Part shown: positions 44,071-55,716 of the stretch, piece by piece
How the letters are laid out: each line of letters starts with the position of its first letter
Numbering within the stretch: the first letter of the stretch is position 1
Assembly (NCBI GenBank): GCA_031761405.1
Contig: JASEVX010000008.1
Coordinates: forward strand, 37,392,903-37,456,902
Source: Serripes groenlandicus
Lineage: Eukaryota > Mollusca > Bivalvia > Cardiida > Cardiidae
Length of the DNA: 64,000 nt
Reading direction: 5' to 3'
The notes under the pieces: model-generated
Told to the model about the DNA's origin: nothing
The model's database searches: none
Seen by the model: the letters and a program-made list of their open reading frames with translations, nothing else
Made by a program: the position numbers and the translations under genes

Positions 44071-44306
44071 TTAATCCTTTCCCTCATACAACAATTCTGC
44101 AGCAGATGACTTTGAACATATTTTGTCAAAAAATGGATCTATAAAATCTCTATAATTAAATGGATAACCTTTGACTAAAAGTGGAAAACATTGTGGCAAA
44201 ATGAGGAATTGCTCCTATTGAGCAATTTCTTCTTTTGTCACTTTGATTTCAAAAAGCCGTCTGCTGCAGAGGCGTCAAAAAACGTCTATATGAGGGAAAG
44301 GGTTAA
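44071..44306 (-). mobile_element. TTAA-MITE A, complete
   Basis: TTAATCCTTTCCCTCATAC to GAGGGAAAGGGTTAA; apex GCTCCTATTGAGC. Confidence 0.93.
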
Positions 44307-44361
44307 TAAAGGATCATTTGCCTTTGACTTGAACAATTTGGCTATTGATAGCTTTCATATT

Positions 44362-44596
44362 TCCACCCTCATACGGACACTTTTTGATGCCTCTGCAGCA
44401 GCCTACTTCTGAAAAAAAAACATTGTGAAAAAGTGAGAAATGGCTCATAATGAGCAATTTCTCCTTTTGCCACAATGTTTTCAACTCAACTCTATTTAAT
44501 TACTATTCTTTTTTTTTAGAAGTGATTTTCCTTACTTTTGCCTAACCGTAGTCAAAGTCGTCTGTTGCAAATTTGTTGTTTGTGGGAAAGGGTTAA
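44362..44596 (+). mobile_element. TTAA-MITE, old
   Basis: ACCCTCATACGGACAC, GCCTCTGCAGCAGCC; apex GCTCATAATGAGC; ends GTGGGAAAGGGTTAA. Confidence 0.85.
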
Positions 44597-45009
44597 AATT
44601 TGATTTCTATCCCCATTTAATACCTTTTGTATACTTCTCTTTAGATCCAATGTATTTGTATATATATATTGACATTAAAGTTTTGGGATCATATTTTCTT
44701 CTTTTGTAATAATTGAAGTTTTTTTTATTAATACTTTTTTTTTTAGTAATATATACTGCTTTGGATATTAACATTTTATTGCATGTTTATATCATTGTTT
44801 ATCAGTTTCCATGGTAACATTAATTCAGACTTTGTCATTTTATAATAAAGAACATTTTACCAAAAGTATGGATTTTAAATTTTCTCCACTAGGCTATTTT
44901 ATCCCACAACTTTGTCCCAGGTACAAATGACTCCTGATGTTCCTGCCTTATCTGGATAACCGTTTAATGATATATTGATAATTATCAAAAAAATGAGAAT
45001 GGAGAAATG
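44597..45009. other. Very AT-rich, no feature
   Basis: T-tracts and an AATAAA at about 44845; could be distal UTR or neutral sequence. Confidence 0.35.
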
Positions 45010-45200
45010 TTCATAAAAAAATTGACTTTGAAAGTATCTAGGCAAAAGCACAGAAACCCCTTTAAATGAAAGGACAATAAAGGCTTTAATTGAAAGAGTT
45101 GAAAACATGGTGAAAAAAAGGATAAATTGCTTGTTTTGAGCAATTTCTTATTTTGTTGCCATGTTTTCAAAAAGACGTCTTTATGAGGGAAAAGGGTTAA
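45010..45200 (-). mobile_element. TTAA-MITE, both ends shortened
   Basis: GACTTTGAAAGTATCTAGGC; apex GCTTGTTTTGAGC; ends GAGGGAAAAGGGTTAA after losing GGCGTCAGAAAG. Confidence 0.8.
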
Positions 45201-45684
45201 ATTAAACACGGAATGTCAGTGTCATCTGTACCATGGAAAAGCTTTAAATAATATAAATTGGTGAGAAGAGCAAATTCTGGTTTGTTTTTCAATGTCATTT
45301 CTTTAAATACTTAGATATGTGGATTTAATATGAATCAACAACCATGATATTTTAGGTTTTGAAAGAACGGTGTTATTGTTTGTTACTAATTTTAAAGGAC
45401 TCAATCAATGGCCAGAACTAGTTGATTTTAAAGTGTGCTGTAAAACTGTCTCATTTCAGTTTTAACCTTTTAAAATCTTCTTAAATGCACTTTCACTCTC
45501 TTTATTTTCCCCAAAATTGTTTTCTTTTTTAAACTTGCAAACTATTTCTTACTTGATATGCTTTTAAATGAGTATTTAGAATCTAAATCACTTGTCCAGG
45601 GTTTCTGATCCAAGACATGATTTCCCAATCACAGTATGGCAATCATTCTTTCCAATGATTGACAAAAGTCATTTCAACAAATAT
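45201..45684. other. No recognised feature
   Basis: AT-rich, no repeat or gene recognised. Confidence 0.4.
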
Positions 45685-45942
45685 TTAACCCTTTCCTACA
45701 TATAGACACATTCTGATGCCTCTGCAGCAGACGGCTTTTGAAAACATAGTGACAAAAGAAGAAATTGCTCATAATGAGCAATTTCTCCATTTGCCACAAT
45801 GTTTTCCACTTTTAGTCAGTTGTAAACATTGTGGCAAAAGGAGAAATTGCTCGTTTTGAGCAACTTCTTCTTTTATCAATGTTTTCAAAAAGTCGTCTGC
45901 TGCAGAGGCGTCAGAAAGCGTCTATATGTGGTAAAGGGTTAT
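45685..45942. mobile_element. TTAA-MITE with two identical ends (foldback dimer)
   Basis: Left half is a plus-type copy as far as CCACTTTTAGTCA; right half is a minus-type copy ending GCGTCAGAAAGCGTCTATAT. Both ends are therefore the 19-nt-spacer end, and there are two hairpins. Confidence 0.9.
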
Positions 45943-46109
45943 ACCGTTCAATGCACATGAATAGTTATGCATATCTGCTACATTTTTTTATGAAATGGAT
46001 AAGAAGCCATGAACTGTATCATATTTTTTATCAGTTGACTGAACAATTTTTATTGCTAACTTAGTCTGTACTGGAACAACAGTTAGTGTAGAACTTTTCC
46101 TCTAAAAAT

Positions 46110-46330
46110 CTTTACCCTTTCCCACATACAACCAATCTGCACCGGACAACTTTGAAATTATCTACGCAAAAAAAAGATATAATATCTATATAAATGAAAA
46201 AAATGAATTATTTAATAGAGTTGAAAAAGTTGTGGCATAGGGAGAAATTGCTCATCATGATCTATTTCTTCGTTAGTCACAATGTTTTAAAAAGTTGTCC
46301 GCTGTGAATTCGACAGAATGTGTTTACACG
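46110..46330 (-). mobile_element. TTAA-MITE, old
   Basis: CCCTTTCCCACATACAACCA; GCTCATCATGATC; right end decayed to ACAGAATGTGTTTACACG. Confidence 0.72.
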
Positions 46331-46595
46331 AAGAGACAAAAGGATTATTAGAGGAGACATTGACATATTGTTGCCATTGTTGTTTATTGTTTTCATTATT
46401 TTTTTTTTCGATTGATCATGTTGTTTTACATTGCAATTTATTGTTATATCCGAATGTGTTCATTTTGTTAGTAGTTAAAAGCCCCGTCTCCCTCATAGTC
46501 TATACCAGAAAGGATGGTTGGTGATGGTTGTATATTTTAGATATAAACATTATTTTAGTTTTATCCAAATAGGTACATTACTATACAAACACTCA

Positions 46596-46726
46596 AAAAC
46601 CTTTTCCCACGTGCAACAAATCTGCAGCAGACGACTTTGAAAACGTTATGGAAAAAGGAGAAATTGAGCAATTTTACCTTCTGTCACAATGTTTTCAAAA
46701 GTCGTCTACAGGTAGGTAAGGGTTAA
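46596..46726 (-). mobile_element. TTAA-MITE, compact deletion form
   Basis: CCTTTTCCCACGTGCAACAA, CTGCAGCAGACGACTTTGA, GTCGTCTACAGGTAGGTAAG, GGTTAA. Confidence 0.8.
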
Positions 46727-47139
46727 GATATGTACATTTGAGAAATGCCGAAGGAAAATCAATCTTCGGGTTTTTCCCCATCAAATCAATGTAGGTTCAG
46801 TTCAGTTCAATCTGCACTGTTTGCCAATATAGTCATAAAAAAACAAAAACCCATCAATATAAATATGAACATGCGGGTAGCTATATCTTCCGTGTTCCAG
46901 GGTTCGTCTATGAGGAGGACGGGGTGAAAGATGCACTGGTGACCAGACCAAGCCCCTTTTATTCCATAGTTTTGCATTTTATAATGGGTAGAATTTGAAA
47001 TGAGTTGTTTATTTGAACTGTTAAAGGCATTTGGAGTAGAAGAGGGCAGGAGTTTTATAATATAGGTAGTACTCATTCTAGTCGTATCAGTGCTCTGTTG
47101 ATCATTTCTGTATGATTTAAATTTTTATTTTAAACTCTA
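46727..47139. other. No supported gene
   Basis: A 60-codon plus frame and an overlapping minus frame have no recognisable motif. Confidence 0.35.
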
Positions 47140-47249
47140 TACCCTTCCCAACTTGCAAACACATGCAGCAGACGACTTTTTAAAACGTTGTGGTAAAAGC
47201 AGAAATTGCTCATGATGATTAGATATGTTATATGTTTAGAAAGGGTTAA
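47140..47249 (+). mobile_element. TTAA-MITE, truncated
   Basis: ACCCTTCCCAACTTGCAAAC, CATGCAGCAGACGACTTTT; ends AGAAAGGGTTAA shared with the next copy. Confidence 0.72.
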
Positions 47250-47478
47250 CCCTTTCCCTCATATAGACACTTTCTGATGCCTCTGCAGCAGACAGCTTTT
47301 TGAAAACATAGTGGCAAAAGGAGAAATTGCTCAAAACGAGCAATTTCTCCTTTTGCCACAATGTTTTGCACGTTTATCATGAATAGGTTATCCATTCAAT
47401 TATAGAGATTTTCCATATTTTGACAAAATATGTTCAAAGTCGTCTGCTGCAGAAATATTGTATGGGGGAAAGGGTTAA
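47246..47478 (+). mobile_element. TTAA-MITE A, complete
   Basis: TTAA on both sides; apex GCTCAAAACGAGC. The left arm has GTGGCAAAAGGAG, so both hairpin arms match exactly there. Confidence 0.94.
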
Positions 47479-47518
47479 TATCATAAAATGCTCTCCTTAT
47501 CCAGAGCTTGCATGTATA

Positions 47519-47741
47519 TTAACCCTTTCTCACATATATATACGCATTTCATTTCGACACCTGTAGCAGAAGATGTATGAAAACATTGTGACAAAAGGAA
47601 ATATTTTTCTCATAATGAGCAATTCTTCCTATTACCACACTTAATAATAATTATTATTAAAGACTGATGTATAGAGATTTTTCATATTATTGTTAAGAGC
47701 TTTCTAAGTCAGCAGATTTGTTGTATGTTGGAAAGGGTTAA
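47519..47741 (+). mobile_element. TTAA-MITE, old
   Basis: TTAACCCTTTCTCACATATA to GTTGGAAAGGGTTAA. Confidence 0.82.
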
Positions 47742-48109
47742 GAATTTAAACACTTTATTTTTTTTACTGTGTATACTGTAAAACTGAAGTGTTCTGATTC
47801 TGATGGTATACCCTCATACCTGGCTAACGTAATGGGGAACTTCCAAACTCATGTGCAATATTAAACAAACAAAAAGGAAAATTGCTGGAATGTAAACAAT
47901 GACAGTGAGAATTCTGATTACTCAAACAGGCAATAAGAACTTCTGCTTCATTGTTTTCATGATCTGTACAAAGTAGCCGATATGTTATATACCATTTCCT
48001 GATAAGTCATTTCTTGAAACTTCAATAGAAAAAGAGAGAAATATAAGTCTTAGGAAATATTGAGAATAAATATAATTGTAAGCCAGATTATGGTAGCCAA
48101 ATTTTATAA
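47742..48109. other. No recognised feature
   Basis: AT-rich, short frames only. Confidence 0.4.
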
Positions 48110-48330
48110 TTGACCCTTTCTCACATGCAGATGCATTTTCAATGTGTTAGGTAACTTTTGAAACGATTGTGGTAAAAGAGAAATCCCTCATGCCTATGAT
48201 AAATTTCAGCTCTTGCCATATTAATTTCATAAAATGACATAGTTACTTAATATAGAAAATTTTCCATATTTTTACCGAAATAATTTCAAAGACTTCAGCT
48301 GCAGATTTGTTGTATGTGAGAAAGGGTTGA
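48110..48330 (+). mobile_element. TTAA-MITE, old, decayed target sites
   Basis: TTGACCCTTTCTCACATGC to GTGAGAAAGGGTTGA. Confidence 0.75.
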
Positions 48331-48571
48331 ATCAGTGATGTTGAATTGAAATGGTCTAGTTAGGCATATGATTGTATGGAAATGGTTAAATACATGCTTT
48401 TGATAGATAACATGTTTGAAACAAGTATATTTGTAATTTAAATAGCTAGATCTATTATAAGAATTTTGTTAAGCTTTTTGTTGACTGTTTTGCTGTCTTA
48501 GAAGAACTTATAGAATATGTTAAGGATAAGATCAAATTGGGACATATATCTAAGGGGCTCAAGCTTGGACT

Positions 48572-48805
48572 TTAACCCCTTTTCCCTCATACGACAATTC
48601 TGCAGCAGACGACTTTGAACATATTTTGTCAAAAAATAGAATATCTCTCTATAATTGAATGGATAACCTATGACTAAAAGTGGAAAACATTGTGTCAAAA
48701 GGAGAAATTGCACGTTCTGTGCAATTTCTTCTTTTGTCACTATGTTTTCAAAAAGCCGTCTGCTGCAGAGGCGTCAGAAAGCGTCTATATGGGGGAAAGG
48801 GTTAG
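48572..48805 (-). mobile_element. TTAA-MITE B, complete
   Basis: TTAACCCCTTTTCCCTCAT to GGGGGAAAGGGTTAG; apex GCACGTTCTGTGC. Confidence 0.93.
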
Positions 48806-48905
48806 ACCCCTTTCCCAACTTGCAGACTCATTTTAATGTATCTGCAGCAGACAACTTTAGAAAATATTGATGCAAACGGAGAATTTGTTCAAGATGAGTT
48901 CTGAC
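48802..48905 (+). mobile_element. TTAA-MITE, left part, shared junction
   Basis: TTAGACCCCTTTCCCAACTT and GTATCTGCAGCAGACAACTT, then lost. Confidence 0.7.
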
Positions 48906-49839
48906 AGTCTGTTTCAGTTCATTCCCATAATCAGAAAATGATGGAGGGATTATTTTTGTAAGTTTCTTAAGAGATAGGGCAATAATAGACCAGTTAAGTG
49001 TATACTTACAGCATAAATGTATATTGCAATACAATTATGAATTAATTCCAGCAGTTGTTGCAGTCATTTTGAATCTCTAGTATTCACTTTTTGTTACTCC
49101 TGTTCCTTCTATTTGCAATATTATTTATGGGTTTTCCATTTTAATGCTCCATTTAAGACATGTCCTCTTTATTGTTACCGTTGTACCTTACCCTACATGA
49201 TGACACTTTTTAGTGGATATTGCAGCCCTGGCAACATCAAAATTAGGTAGGGGTGTAATTGGCGTTTTTGAAAAAGGAAGCAATTTCTTCTTTAGTCACA
49301 ATACTTTCAACTCTGTATCAACAGTTCACCATTGCTATTTCAAAATACATGTCAAGTCTGTGTTCATATTCAACTGTTTCTTGATGAATACATAACAAAG
49401 TCAGTCTAACATAGAATCATCTAGCAAATTGACCTTGTTATGTATTATTCATCATGTGACAGTTGAATTTACTCAGTCAATACATATTATATTAAAAAGG
49501 CAGACAGATGACTCCAATTGTATGTCGGAGTAACTGTTGTCACTCTGTAATCATGTTTCTCTCAGTCTCTCTTAAAAAGACATATAAAATTGAAATTTAA
49601 TGCATCGTGACCCACTGAAAAGGCACATAAAATGTCAAAATTGATGGATGGTCCCCCATACTTGATTATCTGTGTTTTTCTGCACAGGGCTTATCATGAA
49701 ATCTTTACATATACATCATGGGAAGATGCATTAACTATACTAAAATCTTACTGTGCTGACATTTTCGTTGAAAAATAGATTTAACTCCTTTGCTGTTTTA
49801 ATGGCATTTTACAGTGCTCAAACATATGATACTCTGTAT
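48906..49839. other. No gene recognised
   Basis: A MITE hairpin scrap, GAAGCAATTTCTTC, followed by TTTAGTCACAATACTTTC lies near 49270-49310. Otherwise unassigned. Confidence 0.4.
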
Positions 49840-50000
49840 CAGATGACTTTAAAGAAATATAGTCAAAACTATGGAAAATACCTATGAATGTAGGCATAGC
49901 TTTTGAATAAAGTTCAAACAATGTGTCAAAAGGAGAAATTGCTCATGATGAGCAATTTCTCCTTTTGCTACAATGTTTTCAAAATCCTCTGCTGAAAGCA
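49840..50000 (-). mobile_element. TTAA-MITE, ends lost, hairpin perfect
   Basis: AGGAGAAATTGCTCATGATG followed by AGCAATTTCTCCTTTTG; subterminal motifs decayed. Confidence 0.75.
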
Positions 50001-50508
50001 CGACGCAATACACACCTTGTTTTTATGAAGTGCAGATAAACAACAAAGATGTAAGGTATAAAACAATGTAAAAGTGACAGCAGTTTGTTTGAGTCTTATC
50101 GGAGATCTACACTTTCAAACAGTTAAGTCCTTTTCCTAAAACAGGCTTCATTGACACTTAATTAAGGGTCAGCACTAACTGGAATACACTGGGTAACTTT
50201 AATTCTTTGTTTGACTTGTGTATGCCATGGACGTTTCTACTTTGTTGCATATTTTTTTAATTATTATTGAACAGTCGTTAATTATCTAGAAGAATGAAAA
50301 TATTATTTTGTGAATATTACTTGTAAGATAGCTGTACAGTTTGTGTATATTATGTTTCATAGCAACCAAAAAAAGGTTTTATGGTAACCCATTTTCCGCA
50401 AGCCTGTTCTTTTCTAGTTTTATGGGGGAACAATGTAACATTGAGGATACATTTTAATTACTTGTTACAACTTCAGTATGCTATCCATGGCGATATTTAG
50501 AAAGCTAA
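50001..50508. other. No recognised feature
   Basis: AT-rich; no open frame or repeat identified. Confidence 0.4.
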
Positions 50509-50640
50509 TTAACCTTTTTCGCATACAACAAATCTGCAGCAGGAAATTTTCCTTATGAGCAATTTCTCTTTTAGTCACACAGTTTTCATAAGCTGTTCTT
50601 CAGAAGCATCAAAATATATCTGTACATGAGAAAGGCTTAA
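50509..50640 (-). mobile_element. TTAA-MITE, compact deletion form
   Basis: TTAACCTTTTTCGCATACAA to ACATGAGAAAGGCTTAA; hairpin first arm missing. Confidence 0.78.
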
Positions 50641-51065
50641 CGCCTTTATGAGGTACATTGCCAACTTTTGAAGTAGATATACTTCAACTCTAGTGAAATT
50701 AAACCTCAGTTTCAGACTTTCCCCCTAAAACTGGTTGAGTCCAAGCTATTGGGAGATGGGTTAAACCTTTTTTTCTATGTCCCTTTTGTTATTAAAGTAT
50801 GTACACCAAAGTGAAAATATATTATGTGTAAACTAGTGTACATATTGACTTGTCTATAAATATTACATATATATAAAAGTACATGCTCTGTTCATGACAT
50901 TATGTGCTGTTGTTGTTGAAAAAACGGTGTATAAAAGAAAGTTTCTGTTGAAAAAAAAAATCACCACCTGGTCTTGTTATTTATATGATCATTTTTTTCC
51001 AATACTGAACAATCCAATTGCATGCATGTATCACGGACTACATGTAACACCTAAAGTTGGCTGCA
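50641..51065. other. No recognised feature
   Basis: AT-rich; includes ATATATAAAAGTACATG near 50870. No gene. Confidence 0.4.
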
Positions 51066-51181
51066 GGTCGTCTCAGATTCACCTTGGCATCAGCCAATCA
51101 AATTGTCGCCTACAAAAGCGTTAGGTATCAACAGGGGAGATAACCAATGTAAATATGAAATTGGGTTACTTTGAGACGACC
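51066..51181. mobile_element. Small palindromic element with GGTCGTCTCA ends
   Basis: GGTCGTCTCAGATTCACC at the left and GTTACTTTGAGACGACC at the right form a 10-bp perfect, about 17-bp imperfect inverted repeat around 116 bp. Single copy seen. Confidence 0.5.
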
Positions 51182-51319
51182 AAGTTTGCGCTGTCGTGAT
51201 ATCCAATATACATACGCACGGCATAGTATTTTGATTTTACTGAGATTGGTATGGAACAACATCTAGTTAAAAGCGGTTTGGTGTGATACTATTGGTATGT
51301 CGATTGTAGTCTATCTTTA

Positions 51320-51460
51320 TGTATTCCCCACGTTCAACAGCTCTGTGGCAGACCACTTCGAACAAACTCTAGACACAAATACTGAATATCTAGACCATAT
51401 AAATTAAAGTAAACTTGAGTAGAAAACAGTGTGGTAAAAGGCATAGTTGCCCATCATGCA
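51320..51460 (-). mobile_element. TTAA-MITE, right half lost
   Basis: TATTCCCCACGTTCAACAGC, CTGTGGCAGACCACTTCGA, GTGTGGTAAAAGGCATAG. Confidence 0.62.
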
Positions 51461-52169
51461 TGAACATGGGCATAACTTATGTATATGTATACCATTTTCT
51501 ACTAAACTATACTACGGGAGGGTTGCGAACGATCGAATCATGTGAATATTTTCATGTTTGGTTTTCCTGTATGATTATGAAAATACATAGCAAATCTTCA
51601 TTTTAACCAGATGCAGATTAATACTGGGATCCATATTAGCACTGATAACCTTGAGTTACATAATATATTAAACATAGATTTTCTACATACGAAAGTCTAT
51701 ATAAAACCGCATCTGGGACCCATTTTGTCATGACAAGCCACTCACTTCAACTCTAATTCAAGTTTTGTTAAATCACATGAGCGATATAAGACAATCGTGG
51801 TCCTTTTGTATTGCTCAGTTTGCGTGGCCGTTTGGAAAATTTGACGGATGTGGTTTCACACGAGTTCGAACACAAACGTGACTGAATAGAATCAAAGTAC
51901 TTAGGGTACTTCAGATTTGCGTCATAGCTAAATTTACGGACTCATTTTTATGGAAAACTAATTTTTTTCTTTGCTCGATACGTTCGTGTGTTCCCCTTTA
52001 TGGACATAGAGCCTAATATTGGGGTGATGCGCCTTGTGTCTTGTTATAAATATCACCAGTTGTTTTATTTTTTAATAAAAATTGGATCGTTTGGAGATAT
52101 TTCAAGGTACTTCGAAGTGCGTGTTCAATGCTAATAGGTGGATATTGTTTGGGTTGCATTAATCATCGT
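51461..52169. other. No gene recognised
   Basis: Mixed-composition sequence without a clear frame or repeat. Confidence 0.4.
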
Positions 52170-52258
52170 TAAGCCATTCCCTCACACATACGATATTCGA
52201 CGACAATGAAGCAGACGACATTTGGGAAAAAAAAATTAAGTAATTTCTCATTTTGATA
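52170..52258 (+). mobile_element. TTAA-MITE left part
   Basis: TTAAGCCATTCCCTCACACA, GAAGCAGACGACATTTGGG; ends at a hairpin scrap before the tandem array. Confidence 0.6.
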
Positions 52259-52330
52259 CGCCCTTTCAAAACGGATCGTATTATAGTTTCACCTGCGGCG
52301 TACGGGCGGGCGGGCGGCGTCCAGTATGTT

Positions 52331-53235
52331 GTCAGCTCAATAACTTTAGACGCCTTTGTCCAATCATCACCAAATTTAGTCAGAATGTGTATTGGGATAA
52401 TATCTTGGACAAGTTCGATAACTAGCCATATCGCTTTAGTCAATCAAGAGTTATTGCCCTTTTATTATAGAAATTACCCAAAATTGGTCTTGTCAGCTCA
52501 ATAACTTAAGAAGCCTTTGTCCAATCATCACCAAATTTAGTCAGAATGTGTAATGGGATAATATCTCGGACAAGTTTGATAACTAGCCATATCGCTTAAG
52601 TCAATCAAGAGTTATCGCCCTTTAATTATAGAAATTACCAAAATTGGTCTTGTCAGCTCAATAACTTAAGAAGCCTTTGCCCAATCATCACCAAATTTAA
52701 TCAGAATGTGTATTGGCATAATATCTCGGACAAGTTCGATAACTAGCCATATCGCTTAAGTCAATCAAGAGTTATCGCCCTTTAATTATAGAAATTACCT
52801 AAAATTGGTCTTGTCAGCTCAATAACTTAAGAAGCCTTTGTCCTATCATTACAACATTTGGTCAGAATGTGTATTGGCGTAATATCTCGGACAAGTTCGA
52901 TAACTAGCCATATCGAGAGTTATCCCTCTTTAATTATAGAAATTACCTAAAATTGGTCTTGTCAGCTCAATAACTTTAGGTCAGAATGTGTATTGGCATA
53001 ATATCTTGGACAAGTTCGATAACTAGCCATATTGCTCCAGTCGATAGAGAGTTATTGCCATTTAATTATAGAAATTACCTAAAATTGGTCTTGTCAGCTA
53101 AATAACTTGTAAAGCCTTTATCCGATCATCACCAAATTTAGACAATATGTTGATGGGCAGAATATCTTGGTCACGTTTGATAACTTACAACATTATCTTA
53201 GTCACTACACAATTATGTCCGTCGAAATGGCCAAA
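52331..53235 (+). repeat. About 160-bp tandem repeat, 6 units
   Basis: GTCAGCTCAATAACTT starts at 52331, 52492, 52652, 52813, 52951 and 53093. The first units are 160-161 bp and later ones 138-142 bp through internal deletions. Each contains CAATCATCACCAAATTTAG and GATAACTAGCCATATCG. Could be the core of a HINE-type element. Confidence 0.93.
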
Positions 53236-53469
53236 ACTGTACTAACAGTGTCCGCTCTCTAAGTTTGGCTGACGTACAACCAATTACCACTATACTTGTT
53301 CTCAAAAAACCAGGACGGGCGTATTTTGTGACATTTGGCGCTCTTGTTCAACAATGCTATTTACAATGTACCAGTATAACCAGATACTATTTATCCATTA
53401 TCGAGGCAGACGACATTGGTAATATCACATCAGGGATGTACGTTGATTTCCCTAATTGCAGTAAGGTGG

Positions 53470-53688
53470 AACAATCCTTTCTCATCTGCAGCAGATTTGG
53501 GGGAAAATCTCGAGGATACAAATTTGGAAAATCTCTAGAAATTAATGAAAACATTAATTATTGAATAATGTTGAAACATTGTGGCCAGAGTAGAAATAGC
53601 TCATGAATTCTGCTTTTGCCACAATATTTTCATATGACGTTAAACTGCAGAGGCTTCAGTGAGCATATGTTTTTGAGAAAAGGGTTAA
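53470..53688 (-). mobile_element. TTAA-MITE, diverged
   Basis: CATCTGCAGCAGATTTGGG, GGAAAATCTCTAGAAATTAA; right GAGAAAAGGGTTAA. Confidence 0.72.
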
Positions 53689-53711
53689 CAGCTAGCTGCA
53701 CGACCTGTTTT

Positions 53712-53800
53712 GTTTAAATGGTGTTTTACGCCGGTTTAAACAATATTTCAGAAATATCACGTCGTTTCCTAGGTAATATACCTGGGTAATACCTGTTTTT
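53712..53800 (-). mobile_element. SINE 3'-end fragment
   Basis: Minus strand: ACCTAGGAAACGACGTGATA, then GTTTAAACCGGCGTAAAACA. ACCCAGG/ACCTAGG is duplicated, an early version of the repetition seen at 62051. Confidence 0.6.
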
Positions 53801-54381
53801 TGCTCACCTGTGCACGAAGTGCTCAAGGTGAGCTATTGTGATGGCCTTTTGTCTGGCGTCCGTCGTCCGTCAACTTTTTCTCCTCAGTAACCAGTGGGTC
53901 AATTGGGATGAAACTTCACAGGAAGCATCCCCACATTGACCTCACCAGAATTCCTTCAAATTGTTGGGATCCATGCATACTTCTGGTTTCCATGGCAACG
54001 AAATGAAAACAACTTAAAAAATCTTCTTCTCCAAAACTGGTCGGCAGATTTTCAAATAATTTTGTAGAAATGTTCCTTAAGTGACCCACTATCCGATTCC
54101 TTCAAGCCATGTTGATTGGTCGAAAAACATGGCCGCCAGTGGGCAGGGCTATATTGCATTATATGGCTATAGTGAAAACTTAAAAAATCTTCTCCTCCGA
54201 AAGTGTCAGGCAGATTTTCAAATAATTTTGTAGAAATGTTCCTAGGGTGACCCTCTATCAGATTCCTTCAAGCCAAGTTGATTGGTCGAAAACTATGGCT
54301 GCCAGGGGGGCGGGGCTTATATAGCTAAAGTGAAAAAAATAATCAGGTGAGCGATTCCAGGGCCATCATGGCCCTCTTGTT
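53801..54381 (+). mobile_element. Helentron/HINE-like element, best copy
   Basis: 5' hairpin GCTCACCTGTGCAC/GTGCTCAAGGTGAGC; 3' CAGGTGAGCGATTCC, then hairpin AGGGCCATCATGGCCCT and CTTGTTTTTT. Internal module with GCCGCCAGTGGGC or GCTGCCAGGGGGG is present twice. Subterminal inverted repeats and a terminal hairpin fit HINEs; assignment is inferred. Confidence 0.65.
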
Positions 54382-54412
54382 TTTTATACAGACACTTTAA
54401 TCCCCGCAACTC

Positions 54413-54530
54413 TTGGCGTCTAGAAGAGAAGCCATTGCCAACATTTTTAAAATATTTTCGCATGACCGTACCAGGGGTCGAACCCTGGTCTCCCGCGCCC
54501 AATGCGGACTTTCTTACGACTACAATACGT
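54413..54530 (-). mobile_element. tRNA-like SINE head
   Basis: Minus strand: GCGCGGGAGACCAGGGTTCG, then ACCCCTGGTACGG, a good B box with a T-stem. Box A is poor. Confidence 0.5.
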
Positions 54531-54619
54531 TGATTGTTCCTGAATATCTGATACTCCATCTACCCTATATTCGCATTGAATATACATTGTTACGCCTAAA
54601 ATATAATACTGTGTTTGGT

Positions 54620-54847
54620 TTAACCCTTTACCTCATACGACAATTCTGCAGCAGACGATTAAACGTATTTTGTCAAAAAATAGAAAATCTCCATAATTGA
54701 ATGGATAATCTATGACAAAAAGTGGAAAACATTGTGGCAAAAGGAGAAATTGCACGTTTTGTGCAATTTCTTCTTTTGTCACTATGTTTTCAAAAATCCG
54801 TCTGCTGCAGAGGCGTCAGAAAGCGTCTATATGAGGAAAAGGGTTAA
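54620..54847 (-). mobile_element. TTAA-MITE B, complete
   Basis: TTAACCCTTTACCTCATAC to GAGGAAAAGGGTTAA; apex GCACGTTTTGTGC. Confidence 0.95.
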
Positions 54848-54876
54848 TCTGATTACATCGCAGGTAACAAATAGTG

Positions 54877-55105
54877 TTACCCTTTCCCACATATAGACGC
54901 TTGCTGACGCACATGCAGCAGACAAGTTGTTTAAACATTCTGGCAAAAGAAGAAATTGCTCGTGATGAGCAAGTTCTCCTTATTGCCACGATGTTTTCAA
55001 CTCTTTTCAATAACTTAACTATCGGTTAAAGAGATAAACCTTATTGTGGTTGAGATGATTTCCAAGTCGTCTGTTGCAGATTTGTTGCTTGTGGGAAAGG
55101 GTTGA
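54877..55105 (+). mobile_element. TTAA-MITE, old
   Basis: TTACCCTTTCCCACATATAG to GTGGGAAAGGGTTGA; apex GCTCGTGATGAGC. Confidence 0.88.
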
Positions 55106-55186
55106 AGCCCATGTACGCATGCATACTAGATTCAGACCATCACTGACAAAGAAACTATTTGTAAGTGTTGCCTGCTCTGTTGCACT

Positions 55187-55421
55187 TTAACCCTTTCCCT
55201 CATACGACAATTCTGCAGCAGACGACTTTGAACGTATTTTGTCAAAACATAGAAAATCTCCATAATTGAACGGATAACCTATGACAAAAACTGGAAAACA
55301 TTATTTGTGACAAAAGGAGAAATTGCACGTTTTGTGCAATTTCTTCTTTTGTCACTATGTTTTTCAAAAATCCGTCTGCTGCAGAGGCGTCAGAAAGCGT
55401 CTACATGAGGGAAAGGGTTAG
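55187..55421 (-). mobile_element. TTAA-MITE B, complete
   Basis: TTAACCCTTTCCCTCATAC to GAGGGAAAGGGTTAG; apex GCACGTTTTGTGC; small TATTTG insertion before GTGACAAAAGG. Confidence 0.95.
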
Positions 55422-55578
55422 GAGCATTGAGGACGATGTGTCACGTACTTTTCCACGAGATGCTGTATTACATGATCTGTAGCTGTGACGGTTCAGAAGA
55501 TACTGCGGTTTTTGTGGTCAGACAACATTAATCCTGCCTTACATATAGACGCCTAACATACCCACAGGGATTCGAAGT

Positions 55579-55612
55579 TAACCATTCCCCACATACAGGA
55601 AATAACGTCGTT
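55579..55612 (-). mobile_element. TTAA-MITE end fragment
   Basis: TTAACCATTCCCCACATACA only. Confidence 0.5.
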
Positions 55613-55716
55613 ATAGTTTATACACATGTCTCTAATAAAGAGAAGAGAGAACACATCTTTTCCCCTAACTCAAATTGCGTATTTTTATTATAATTATTTG
55701 TCATTAGTATGGGCTG

